Shown in pieces: positions 10,051 through 18,367 of a DNA stretch of 64,000 nt. How positions within the stretch are numbered: position 1 is the first letter of the stretch; each line of letters opens with the position of its first letter. Under the pieces are notes generated by a model. It did no database searches and was not told where the DNA came from. It was given only the letters and a program-made list of their open reading frames with translations. A program made the translations under genes and the position numbers. Source of the stretch: Tsukamurella spumae (GTDB lineage Bacteria; Actinomycetota; Actinomycetes; Mycobacteriales; Mycobacteriaceae). The stretch is from assembly GCF_012396015.1 (NCBI RefSeq), contig NZ_JAAXOQ010000016.1:1-64000 (forward strand), given 5' to 3'.

Positions 10051-12207
10051 ATGAGTGATTCTGAATCCTCACGAACATCGAAACCAGCAGACACGACATC
10101 GACACCGACGAGCTCCCTCAACCGCCGAGTCTTCATCGCCGCCGCAGGCTCGGTCCTGGCCTTCGCCCTCTGGGCACTCGCCTCTCCCGAGACCGCGGAG
10201 AGTGTGATCAGCGGCGTCGTCTCCTTCATCACCACCTGGTTCGGCTGGTGGTACTTCCTCCTCGCGACGGCGATCGTCGGCGTGGTCGTGTTCATCGGCC
10301 TGAGCCGCTACGGGCGCTACCGCTTGGGACCGGAGGAGTCCCGCCCCGAGTACAGCCTCTTCACCTGGACCTCGATGCTGTTCGCCGCGGGCATCGGCAT
10401 CGACCTCATGTTCTTCTCCGTGGCCGAGCCGGTGAGCCACTACCTCGCCCCTCCGGTCGGCGCGGGCGAGAACAACCACGCGGCGCGGGAGGCGGTCACC
10501 TGGACCGTCTTCCACTACGGCATCACCGGCTGGGCGATGTACGCGCTGATGGGCGGCGCCCTCGCCTACTTCGCCTTCCGGCACAACCTGCCGCTCACCA
10601 TCCGCGCCGCCCTCTATCCGATCCTCGGCAAGCGCGTACACGGACGGCTCGGTGACGCCGTGGACGTGGCCGCCGTCCTCGGCACGATCTTCGGCATCGC
10701 CACCTCCCTGGGGATCGGCATCGTCCAGCTCAACTACGGGCTGCACGAGCTCTTCGGCATCCCCCAGGGCAGAGCCGCGCAGATCGGCCTCATCGTGCTG
10801 TCGGTCATCGTCGCGACGATCTCCGCGACCTCCGGCGTCGACAAGGGCATCCGGCGACTGAGCGAGCTCAACGTGATCCTGGCGATGCTCATGCTGGTCT
10901 ACATCCTGGTCGCGGGACGCTCCGACTTCCTCCTCAACGGCCTCGTGCAGAACACGGGCGACTACCTGTCGACCTTCCTCGACCGCACGATGGACACCTT
11001 CGCGTGGGGCCAGATCAATCCCGAGTCGGCGGGCGACCCGTCGGGCTGGCTGGACTCGTGGACGCTGTTCTTCTGGGCGTGGTGGGTGGCGTGGGCCCCC
11101 TTCGTCGGACTGTTCCTGGCCCGCATATCGCGCGGACGCACGTTGCGCCAGTTCGTCTTCGGCGTCCTCGTCGTGCCCTTCAGCTTCATCCTGGTGTGGA
11201 TCTCGATCTTCGGCAACAGCGCGCTCGAGGTGGCCCGGGGCGACCGGACCTTCGCCGAGGCGACCGCGTCGACGCCCGAGGTCGGGTTCTACTCGCTCCT
11301 CGAGAAGTACCCCGGCGCACCGCTTCTCCTGGCCGTCGCGACCATCACCGGCCTGCTGTTCTACGTCACGAGCGCCGACTCCGGCTCACTCGTGATGGGC
11401 AACTTCACCAGCAGGCTGGCCGATCCGATGGCGGACTGCGCCCGCGGCACGCGGATCTTCTGGTCCTTCGCGATCGGCCTGCTGACCCTCGCGATGCTGT
11501 TCGCCGGCAACGACGGCTCGATCGTCACGCTGCAGAAGGCCACCATCATCATGGGACTGCCCTTCTCCTTCGTACTGGCGCTGGTCGGCCTCTCGCTGCT
11601 GCGGGCATTGCACTCCGAGTCGTACAAGCAGGACAGCTACCGCACAGCGCTGCCCAAGGCGCTCGCCGCGGGGCGGGGCGGCGGCGAGTCCGGCAGCTGG
11701 CGACGGCGCCTCCTCGCGACCGTGCACTACCCGGGCCGCGGCGCCACCCTACGGTTCCTGGAGAACGCCGTCGCACCCGCCATGCGGGACGTGGCAGCGG
11801 AGTTCACCGCCGAGGGCGTGTCGGCGACGATCGACGAATCGGGCCGCAGCGAGTCGCTGCCCTCCCCGACGCTCACCGTCGACCTGGCGGGCGAGCCGCA
11901 CTTCGAATACTGCGTGTGGCCCGTCTCCGCCCCGGCACCGAGCTACGCCGTCCTCGCGCACCGCTCGGCCGACCGGTACTTCCGATGCGAGGTCTACCTC
12001 GCGGAGGGCTCGCAGGGATACACGCTCAACGGATACACCCGCGAGCAGATCATCGGCGACATCCTCGACCAGTACGAACGCCATCTCGGCTACCTGCATC
12101 TGCGCCGCGCGGCGACCGACCATCACGACCCCCACGACGAGTCCGCCGGCACCCGGACCGATCCCGACCCGGAAGCGTCCACCGAACCCGAAGGGACACC
12201 CGCATGA
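10051..12207 (+). CDS. betT: BCCT-family choline/betaine transporter (BetT-like)
   Basis: This 718-residue secondary transporter has 12 predicted membrane helices and the BCCT signature around residues 342-353 (WAWWVAWAPFVG). The long hydrophilic C-terminus, from about residue 525, is typical of BetT-type carriers, where it senses osmotic stress; short BCCTs lack it. It imports choline. The start is ATG at 10051 (MSDSESSRTSK); the open frame extends far upstream but overlaps lepA. A TAGCGT hexamer lies 8 bases upstream. The stop overlaps the betB start (ATGA), so it heads a betT-betB-betA operon. No betI-type repressor is in the window. Confidence 0.92.
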   Translation: MSDSESSRTSKPADTTSTPTSSLNRRVFIAAAGSVLAFALWALASPETAESVISGVVSFITTWFGWWYFLLATAIVGVVVFIGLSRYGRYRLGPEESRPEYSLFTWTSMLFAAGIGIDLMFFSVAEPVSHYLAPPVGAGENNHAAREAVTWTVFHYGITGWAMYALMGGALAYFAFRHNLPLTIRAALYPILGKRVHGRLGDAVDVAAVLGTIFGIATSLGIGIVQLNYGLHELFGIPQGRAAQIGLIVLSVIVATISATSGVDKGIRRLSELNVILAMLMLVYILVAGRSDFLLNGLVQNTGDYLSTFLDRTMDTFAWGQINPESAGDPSGWLDSWTLFFWAWWVAWAPFVGLFLARISRGRTLRQFVFGVLVVPFSFILVWISIFGNSALEVARGDRTFAEATASTPEVGFYSLLEKYPGAPLLLAVATITGLLFYVTSADSGSLVMGNFTSRLADPMADCARGTRIFWSFAIGLLTLAMLFAGNDGSIVTLQKATIIMGLPFSFVLALVGLSLLRALHSESYKQDSYRTALPKALAAGRGGGESGSWRRRLLATVHYPGRGATLRFLENAVAPAMRDVAAEFTAEGVSATIDESGRSESLPSPTLTVDLAGEPHFEYCVWPVSAPAPSYAVLAHRSADRYFRCEVYLAEGSQGYTLNGYTREQIIGDILDQYERHLGYLHLRRAATDHHDPHDESAGTRTDPDPEASTEPEGTPA

Positions 12208-13721
12208 CCGACCCCACCCTGTTCATCGACGGCACGTGGCGCCACAGCGCAGACGGCGGCACACGCGTCATCATCTGCCCCGCCGACGGCACCGAGGCCG
12301 GCGTGGTCGACGAGGCGACCGCCGCCGACACCGAGGCCGCGATCGCCGCCGCCCGCCGCGCGTTCGACACCGGCCCCTGGCCGCACGTGCCGGCGGCCGA
12401 GCGGGGCGACCTGCTGCTGCGAGTAGCGGACGCGATCGATCGCCGGCGCGACGAGTTCGCCCGCGCGGAGACCCTGGACACCGGCAAGCGCCTGTACGAG
12501 TCCGAGCTGGACATGGCCGACATCGCGGCCTGCTTCCGCTACTTCGGCAAGCTCGCCGGCCAGGACTCCGGCCGGATCGTGGACGCCGGATCCGCGGATG
12601 TCGCCTCGCAGATCGTGTACGAGCCCGTGGGCGTGTGCGCGATGATCACCCCCTGGAACTACCCCCTGCTGCAGGCGGCGTGGAAGGTCGCGCCCGCGCT
12701 GGCGGCCGGGGACACCTTCGTGCTCAAGCCCTCCGAGCTCACCCCGCACACGTCGATCCTGCTGATGCGGGTGCTCCAGGAGGTGGGCCTGCCGGACGGC
12801 GTGGCGAACCTGGTCCTCGGCGCGGGGGCGCGGGCGGGCGCTCCCCTCTCCACCCACCCGGACGTCGACCTGGTCTCCTTCACCGGCGGGCTCGTGACCG
12901 GCCGGCTCATCGCGGCGAACGCCGCCGGCACCGTCAAGAAGGTGGCGCTGGAGCTCGGCGGCAAGAACCCGAACGTGATCTTCGCCGACGCCTGTGCGAC
13001 GCCGGAAGGCCTCGCCGCGGCGGTGGACAACGCGCTCAACGGGGCGTTCCTCCACTCCGGTCAGGTCTGCTCCGCGGGCGCCCGGCTCGTGGTCGAGGCG
13101 TCCGTGCACGACGTCCTCGTCGACGAACTTGTCCGGCGCGCGGAGGGCATCCGTCAGGGCCTGCCCTACGCCGACGGCACCGAGACCGGGCCGCTGATCT
13201 CCGCCGCCCATCGCGACAAGGTCCACGCGTACGTCGAGCGGGCGCGCGCCGACGGCGCGGTCGTCCGCACGGGCGGCGCGTTCGCCACCGGGGACCAGGG
13301 CTCGGGGACGCTGGACGGCGGCTTCTTCTACCTCCCGACGGTGCTCGATCACTGCGATCCGTCGATGGCCTGCGTGCACGACGAGGCCTTCGGGCCGACG
13401 GTCACCGTCGAGACCTTCGAGACGGAGGACGAGGCGGTGGCGATCGCCAATGACACGGAGTACGGCCTCGCGGGCGCGGTCTGGTCGGCCGACGGGGGCC
13501 GCGCCAAGCGGGTCGCGCGGCGCCTGCGGCACGGCACCGTCTGGATCAACGACTTCGGGCCCTACCTCCCCCAGGCCGAGTGGGGCGGCTTCGGCGCCTC
13601 CGGCATCGGGCGCGAGCTGGGCCCCACCGGCCTCGGCGAGTACCTCGAGGCCAAGCACGTCTACGAGAACCTGCGACCGTCCGTCACCGGATGGTTCGCC
13701 GAGCGGAAGGACGATCAGTGA
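12204..13721 (+). CDS. betB: betaine-aldehyde dehydrogenase
   Basis: This 505-residue NAD(P)-dependent aldehyde dehydrogenase has the catalytic Cys at residue 289 (SGQVCSAG), the general-base Glu at 250 (ELGGKNP) and the WNYP cofactor motif. The usual FTGS glycine motif reads FTGG here. It oxidises betaine aldehyde to glycine betaine. The start ATG at 12204 overlaps the betT stop by four bases, and the stop overlaps the betA start. The assignment rests on family motifs plus its position between a BCCT carrier and a GMC choline oxidoreductase. Other aldehydes are possible, but context strongly favours BetB. Confidence 0.92.
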   Translation: MTDPTLFIDGTWRHSADGGTRVIICPADGTEAGVVDEATAADTEAAIAAARRAFDTGPWPHVPAAERGDLLLRVADAIDRRRDEFARAETLDTGKRLYESELDMADIAACFRYFGKLAGQDSGRIVDAGSADVASQIVYEPVGVCAMITPWNYPLLQAAWKVAPALAAGDTFVLKPSELTPHTSILLMRVLQEVGLPDGVANLVLGAGARAGAPLSTHPDVDLVSFTGGLVTGRLIAANAAGTVKKVALELGGKNPNVIFADACATPEGLAAAVDNALNGAFLHSGQVCSAGARLVVEASVHDVLVDELVRRAEGIRQGLPYADGTETGPLISAAHRDKVHAYVERARADGAVVRTGGAFATGDQGSGTLDGGFFYLPTVLDHCDPSMACVHDEAFGPTVTVETFETEDEAVAIANDTEYGLAGAVWSADGGRAKRVARRLRHGTVWINDFGPYLPQAEWGGFGASGIGRELGPTGLGEYLEAKHVYENLRPSVTGWFAERKDDQ

Positions 13722-15301
13722 GCACGAACGATTCCGATAACGAGACCTTCGATTACGTCGTCGTGGGAGCGGGTTCGGCGGGGGCCGCCATCGCCGCCCG
13801 CCTGTCCGAGGACCCGACGGTGAGCGTCTGCCTCCTGGAGGCCGGGCCCTCCGACGTGGGCGATGAGGCGATCCTGCGACTGGACCGCTGGATGGAGCTG
13901 CTCGAGTCGGGCTACGACTGGGACTATCCGATCGAGCCCCAGGAGAACGGCAACTCGTTCATGCGGCACGCCCGCGCGAAGGTGTTGGGCGGCTGCAGCT
14001 CGCACAACAGCTGCATCGCCTTCTGGGCGCCGCGGGAGGACCTGGACTCGTGGGAACGCGACCACGGCGCGGCGGGCTGGGGTGCCGACTCGGTCTACCG
14101 GCTCTACCCCCGGATCGAGACCAACGACGCGCCCGGCGAGCACCACGGGCGCTCCGGCCCGGTGCACATCATGACGGTGCCCCCGAACGACCCGTGCGGC
14201 GTCGCGCTGCTCGACGCGTGCGAGGAGGTGGGCATCCCCCGCGCCGAGTTCAACTCCGGGACCACGGTGACCAACGGCGCGAACTTCTTCCAGATCAACC
14301 GGCGCGCCGACGGGACGCGATCGTCCTCGTCGGTGAGCTACCTGCACCCCGTGCTCGATCGCGAGAACCTGACCATCAGGACCGGCGCGTGGGCCAAGCG
14401 CGTCGTGTTCGACCCGTCCGGCGACCGACCGCGCGCCACCGGCGTGGACATCACGGTGGGCGCGTTCGGACGCACCACGTTCGTCGAGGCCCGGCGCGAG
14501 GTGATCGTCAGCGCGGGCGCCATCGACTCGCCGAAGTTGTTGATGCTCTCGGGGATCGGCCCCGCTGATCACCTGCGGGAGACCGGCGTCGACGTGCTCG
14601 TCGACTCCCCCGGCGTGGGCGCGCACCTGCAGGACCACCCGGAGGGCGTGATCGGCTTCGAAACCTCGCGGCCGATGGTCCGCGAGTCCACCCAGTGGTG
14701 GGAGATCGGGATCTTCACGCCCACCGAGTACGGCCTGGACCGACCGGACCTGATGATGCACTACGGCAGCGTCCCCTTCGACATGCACACGCTGCGGCAG
14801 GGCTATCCGACCGCCGAGGACACCTTCTGCCTCACGCCGAACGTGACGCACGCGCGCTCGCGCGGCACCGTGCGGCTGCGGTCCCGCGACTTCCGGGACA
14901 AGCCCAGGGTCGACCCGCGGTACTTCACCGACAGCGAGGGGCACGACCTGAAGGTGATGATCGCCGGGATCCGCAAGGCCCGGGAGATCGCCGAGGCGGG
15001 GCCGCTCAGGGAGTGGATCGAGCGGGAGCTGTACCCGGGCCCGGGTGCCCGGACGGACGCCGAGTTGGCCGATTACATCCGGCGCACGCACAACACGGTC
15101 TACCACCCGGCGGGCACCGTGCGGATGGGCGCCGTCGACGACCCGATGTCTCCGCTCGACCCGGAACTGCGGGTCAAGGGCGTTTCCGGGCTGCGCGTCG
15201 CCGACGCGTCGGTCTTCCCCGAACACACGACGGTCAACCCGAACATCACCGTGATGCTGGTCGGCGAGCGCTGCGCGGAACTCGTCGCGGCAGGTCGCTG
15301 A
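13718..15301 (+). CDS. betA: choline dehydrogenase, GMC oxidoreductase family
   Basis: This 527-residue flavoprotein has the N-terminal FAD-binding motif VVGAGSAGAAIAARL and the GMC signature segments (GGCSSHNSCIAFW and GAIDSPKLLMLSGIGP). The catalytic pair is probably H463 (VYHPAGT) and N509 (VNPN). It oxidises choline to betaine aldehyde, feeding BetB. The start is GTG at 13718, overlapping the betB stop (GTGA), so all three genes are translationally coupled. Homologues are often called 'GMC oxidoreductase'; operon context supports BetA. It ends 32 bases before the convergent GNAT gene. Confidence 0.9.
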   Translation: MSTNDSDNETFDYVVVGAGSAGAAIAARLSEDPTVSVCLLEAGPSDVGDEAILRLDRWMELLESGYDWDYPIEPQENGNSFMRHARAKVLGGCSSHNSCIAFWAPREDLDSWERDHGAAGWGADSVYRLYPRIETNDAPGEHHGRSGPVHIMTVPPNDPCGVALLDACEEVGIPRAEFNSGTTVTNGANFFQINRRADGTRSSSSVSYLHPVLDRENLTIRTGAWAKRVVFDPSGDRPRATGVDITVGAFGRTTFVEARREVIVSAGAIDSPKLLMLSGIGPADHLRETGVDVLVDSPGVGAHLQDHPEGVIGFETSRPMVRESTQWWEIGIFTPTEYGLDRPDLMMHYGSVPFDMHTLRQGYPTAEDTFCLTPNVTHARSRGTVRLRSRDFRDKPRVDPRYFTDSEGHDLKVMIAGIRKAREIAEAGPLREWIERELYPGPGARTDAELADYIRRTHNTVYHPAGTVRMGAVDDPMSPLDPELRVKGVSGLRVADASVFPEHTTVNPNITVMLVGERCAELVAAGR

Positions 15302-15333
15302 CCGCGGCTGTCACCAGACCGGGCGGCGGATGA

Positions 15334-15849
15334 TCAGCCCTGAAGATCGAGGACCCATGTCTGATATGAGCCGCGTACCGCGCCGAGCGGCTCAAAGCCG
15401 TTGCGCTGCGCCATCCGGATGCTGGCACGGTTGTTCACGTGAATCACCGCGGTGATCGCCTCAACCGACCGCTCGGGCCTGCGACATTCGGCACGGACAC
15501 GCTCAATCACCTCGTCGGCGATGCGCGATCCCCCGGCCTGCCTGTCCTCCACTCGGACCGCGATCACATTCAGGTGCGCGCTCCGGACCTCAGCATCGAG
15601 CTCGAACGACAGATGTGCGACGGCGACCGGCTCGCCGTCGGCGGACTCGACGACGACCACGATGTCCCCCGCGCGGAACCTCTCACGCAGGGTACGGACC
15701 ATCGCTTGGGCCTCCCACTCCCATGCCCGTGGATGCGAAGCGGTCCGGCGGCCGCCTGCAAGACGCGGCCAATCGACCGTGCACGTGAAGCGTTGCAGCG
15801 CCCTACACTCGGCCTTGACCGCGATCAACCGCCACGTTCGCCCCGTCAC
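15334..15849 (-). CDS. GNAT-family N-acetyltransferase
   Basis: This 171-residue protein carries the GNAT acetyl-CoA-binding segment IAVRVEDRQAGGSRIADEVI (motif A; the RQAGGS turn binds the pyrophosphate) and motif B (NNRASIRMAQRNGF). The acceptor is unknown. The start ATG overlaps the stop of the HTH-ImmA/IrrE gene by four bases, so the two proteins are made together. Pairs of an XRE-ImmA/IrrE protein and a GNAT partner recur on mobile elements and look like toxin-antitoxin or stress modules. By that analogy this could be the effector. Base composition seems less GC-rich than the flanks, which hints at transfer. Confidence 0.82.
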   Translation of the reverse strand: MTGRTWRLIAVKAECRALQRFTCTVDWPRLAGGRRTASHPRAWEWEAQAMVRTLRERFRAGDIVVVVESADGEPVAVAHLSFELDAEVRSAHLNVIAVRVEDRQAGGSRIADEVIERVRAECRRPERSVEAITAVIHVNNRASIRMAQRNGFEPLGAVRGSYQTWVLDLQG

Positions 15850-16988
15850 CGAGCGTGCCGCGCCGCTGCGAGATAGGACTGCAGTTCGGCCGACGTCGGT
15901 CCGTGAGCCACCGCAGACGCGTAGCGTTCAGCGGCTCTCTCCTCATCCAGGTCCGGTTCCGGGTAGTCGATCTCCTCGACGTCCACGTCCTGCACCCAGG
16001 CGAGCAATTCAGGATCGACCTCACCCGCGGAAACCCGCTCCTCGAGAATCGCGACGAGGCTCTCCGGGAACAGCCTCCCGATCGACCCCTCGCCTCGACG
16101 GCGGATCAGGAACCGGTCGTTCATCATCGCCGGCAAGTGCTTTCGCAGAATCTGCTGAGTCGATTCGGCCGTGAGCGCGTCCACCAACTCCCGATCCGCG
16201 AGTTCGAGCCATTTCAGCCGCGTGGCGAGAGCACGGGCGGATACGCCCCGGTTCCATAACTCGGCGGCGACGTCCGCGAGAGTCGAAACGCGCCAATCGA
16301 TCCCACGCATCTCCTCCTCCGGGAGAAGGAGTTCCGCGGCGAACAGGTCCGCGGAGTTCTCGTTCTGCCGCACGCCGGTGCCCTCATCGTGGTGCCCCAA
16401 CGCGAGGTGCGCCAACTCGTGGGCCGCCGACCAGTTGTTCCGGAACCAGTTCGGCGTACTCACGAGAACGATGACCGCCCGCCCACCTATCCGCAGCGAA
16501 TAGTCCGTGCTGAGTCCGGGAATCCTGATCACGTCAACACCCAATCGGCTTTCCAGCCGCTCCGCGAACGACGCGACGAAACCGCGCCCGAGCACCTCTC
16601 GCGTGTGAGCGGGGTCGCCCGGAAGCGTGGCCGATACCAACGCACCCTCGGGAAACGCCTGCCGGTACGCGCTCGCGATCTTGTCGAGGACCACGACATC
16701 CGCCTCGCGCCCGACATTGGAACGCTCCCTCGACTCCGGGTCCCAGTCATGTCGCGCAGCGATGGTCATCCGGTTCGGGGCTTCGCGACCGGTGATGATC
16801 CAGTGCGTGTCCGCCCCGATCGCCTCGGCGATCGCTGCGACCTCCAGGGACGAGATCCCACGCTGTCCGTTGAGGGCACGCGAGAGGGCATCGGGCTTCA
16901 TCCCGACCCGCTCCGCCAGCTGCCGTTGGCTCATCGACGACATGCGGGAACGAATACGTTCACCGAGTTCTCGCATTTCGTGGTCCAT
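15846..16988 (-). CDS. XRE-type HTH fused to ImmA/IrrE metallopeptidase
   Basis: This 380-residue fusion has an N-terminal XRE helix-turn-helix (about residues 18-60, SQRQLAERVGMKPDALSRAL) and a central ImmA/IrrE zinc peptidase. The zinc site is HELAH at residues 190-194, with a likely third ligand at E210, followed by the family segment ADLFAAELLLP. An acidic C-terminal part of about 140 residues follows. Relatives cleave phage or ICE repressors (ImmA) or DdrO (IrrE) after DNA damage. The HTH probably binds the palindrome at 17009-17023, giving autoregulation. It is co-transcribed with the GNAT gene and divergent from the PemK/MazF-like gene. Confidence 0.88.
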   Translation of the reverse strand: MDHEMRELGERIRSRMSSMSQRQLAERVGMKPDALSRALNGQRGISSLEVAAIAEAIGADTHWIITGREAPNRMTIAARHDWDPESRERSNVGREADVVVLDKIASAYRQAFPEGALVSATLPGDPAHTREVLGRGFVASFAERLESRLGVDVIRIPGLSTDYSLRIGGRAVIVLVSTPNWFRNNWSAAHELAHLALGHHDEGTGVRQNENSADLFAAELLLPEEEMRGIDWRVSTLADVAAELWNRGVSARALATRLKWLELADRELVDALTAESTQQILRKHLPAMMNDRFLIRRRGEGSIGRLFPESLVAILEERVSAGEVDPELLAWVQDVDVEEIDYPEPDLDEERAAERYASAVAHGPTSAELQSYLAAARHAR

Positions 16989-16994
16989 GACCAG

Positions 16995-17023
16995 AGCCTA
17001 CGCGCGTATTGGGATATTCCCAA
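16995..17023 (-). promoter_or_regulatory. promoter with overlapping palindromic operator for the HTH-ImmA/IrrE gene
   Basis: On the minus strand a -35 TTGGGA (17018-17023) and a -10 TAGGCT (16995-17000) are exactly 17 bases apart, and the -10 ends 6 bases before the ATG. The -35 is one arm of the perfect inverted repeat TTGGGATATTCCCAA (17009-17023). A protein bound there would block the promoter, which fits autorepression by the XRE domain. It could also affect the divergent gene. Confidence 0.6.
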
Positions 17024-17046
17024 CGCCCATGCGGAGAGAGGCGATC

Positions 17047-17052
17047 TATCCT
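17047..17052 (+). promoter_or_regulatory. putative -10 (TATCCT) of the PemK/MazF-like gene
   Basis: TATCCT ends 6 bases before the ATG at 17059, as for a leaderless transcript. No clear -35 lies 16-18 bases upstream; the shared palindrome is 23 bases away. Confidence 0.35.
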
Positions 17053-17058
17053 TGCAGC

Positions 17059-17673
17059 ATGGCGAACGACTTCACCCGCTTCGCGGCCGTGGCGGCCAAG
17101 CTCGCGCGCGAGCACGGCCCACGGCTCGCGGCGCAGGTCGTGAACAGCCCTCCCGTGCGGGCGGGCCGGGAGGCGATCACCCAGGTGGTCACCCAGACGG
17201 TGAACCAGGCGCTCGGCCTCGAGGCACCGTCGGAGCCCAAGGAGTTCACCCCCGGACGCCCCGTGACCCGCACCTCGACCCGGACCGAACTGATGGCCCG
17301 GTCGGTGGTGTACGCACCCCAACTGGACGGGCGCGCCGATCCGGGCGAGGTCGTCTGGACCTGGGTCGAGTTCGAGGAGACGACGGGGCCCAACGCCGGT
17401 CAGGGCAAGGACCGGCCCGTGCTCGTCGTGGGCCGCTCCGGGGTCGTCCTGCTCGGCCTGATGCTCTCCAGTCAGGACAAGCACATGGGCGATCCGGACT
17501 GGGTCGGCATCGGTTCCGGCCCGTGGGACGAGGACCGTCGCCCCTCGTGGGTGCGCCTCGACCGGGTCCTCGACGTGCCGGAGGACGGGATCCGGCGCGA
17601 GGGCGCCGTCCTGGACCGGCGCCGCTTCGAATCCGTCGCCCAGCGCCTGCGCAACGACTACGGCTGGTCCTGA
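17059..17673 (+). CDS. PemK/MazF-like toxin-fold protein
   Basis: This 204-residue protein has a helical N-terminal half of about 70 residues followed by a PemK/MazF-like beta-barrel: VVWTWVEFEE, then KDRPVLVVGRSGVVLLGLMLSS, then DPDWVGIGSGPWD. MazF-fold toxins cleave mRNA and normally pair with a small antitoxin. No antitoxin ORF lies beside it here, and the long N-terminal extension is unusual. Chromosomal actinobacterial homologues of this size may be housekeeping rather than toxic. The ATG at 17059 is the only good start. It converges with the UvrA-like gene, 7 bases away. Confidence 0.7.
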   Translation: MANDFTRFAAVAAKLAREHGPRLAAQVVNSPPVRAGREAITQVVTQTVNQALGLEAPSEPKEFTPGRPVTRTSTRTELMARSVVYAPQLDGRADPGEVVWTWVEFEETTGPNAGQGKDRPVLVVGRSGVVLLGLMLSSQDKHMGDPDWVGIGSGPWDEDRRPSWVRLDRVLDVPEDGIRREGAVLDRRRFESVAQRLRNDYGWS

Positions 17674-17680
17674 GCCGGAT

Positions 17681-18367
17681 TCATCGCGCGCGACCGGACC
17701 GCGCGAGGTGCGCCCGCAGGAACCGGCCGGTCACGCTGTCCGGGGTCGCCGCGATCCGCTCGGGCGTCCCCTGGGCGACGACGGTGCCGCCCGCGGCCCC
17801 GCCGCCCGGGCCCAGGTCGATGACGTGGTCGGCGTTGGCGATCATGTCCAGGTCGTGTTCGACGACGATGACCGTCGCGCCGCGGTCGACGAGTCGCTGC
17901 AGCACGTCCAGCAGGACCCGGACGTCCTTCGGGTGCAGGCCCACTGAGGGCTCGTCGAGCACGAAGACCGCGTCGGACTGATCGCGCCCCAGCTCACCCG
18001 CGAGCTTGAGCCGCTGCGCCTCGCCGCCCGACAGCGCGGGGGTGGCCTCGCCGAGCGTGAGGTAGCCCAGGCCGAGATCGACGAGGGTGCGCAACTTCGT
18101 GGCGATCCGCGGCACCGGCACGAGCTCGGCGGCCTCGCGGACGCTGCGCGCCAGCAGATCCGGGAGGGCGAGGCCGGCACCGTCGCCGCCCTCGGGCCAG
18201 CGGACCGCCGAGGCCTCGGGGGCGTACCGTCGGCCCAGGCACACCGGGCACTCGATGTCGACGTCGGGGAGGAACTGGACGTCGAGCGAGACCTGCCCCG
18301 TGCCCTCGCACCGCGGGCAGCGCAGCGATCCCGTGTTGTAGGAGAAGGCACCGGCTTTCAGGCTCAT
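17681..18367 (-). CDS. UvrA-like ATPase, C-terminal part (half of NBD2)
   Basis: This 228-residue ORF begins MSLKAGAFSYNTGSLRC and contains the UvrA zinc-module cysteines (CPRCEGTG, CPVCLGRR), the ABC signature LSGGEAQRLKLA and Walker B VFVLDEPSVGLHP. The Walker A of the same ATPase domain is in the upstream ORF, so neither ORF alone has a complete NBD2. Its ATG lies inside the upstream stop region (ATGA overlap). Placed end to end, the spacing across the junction equals that in E. coli UvrA, which supports a single ancestral protein. The product could form by reinitiation, by -1 frameshifting, or the gene could be freshly broken. Confidence 0.8.
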   Translation of the reverse strand: MSLKAGAFSYNTGSLRCPRCEGTGQVSLDVQFLPDVDIECPVCLGRRYAPEASAVRWPEGGDGAGLALPDLLARSVREAAELVPVPRIATKLRTLVDLGLGYLTLGEATPALSGGEAQRLKLAGELGRDQSDAVFVLDEPSVGLHPKDVRVLLDVLQRLVDRGATVIVVEHDLDMIANADHVIDLGPGGGAAGGTVVAQGTPERIAATPDSVTGRFLRAHLARSGRAR

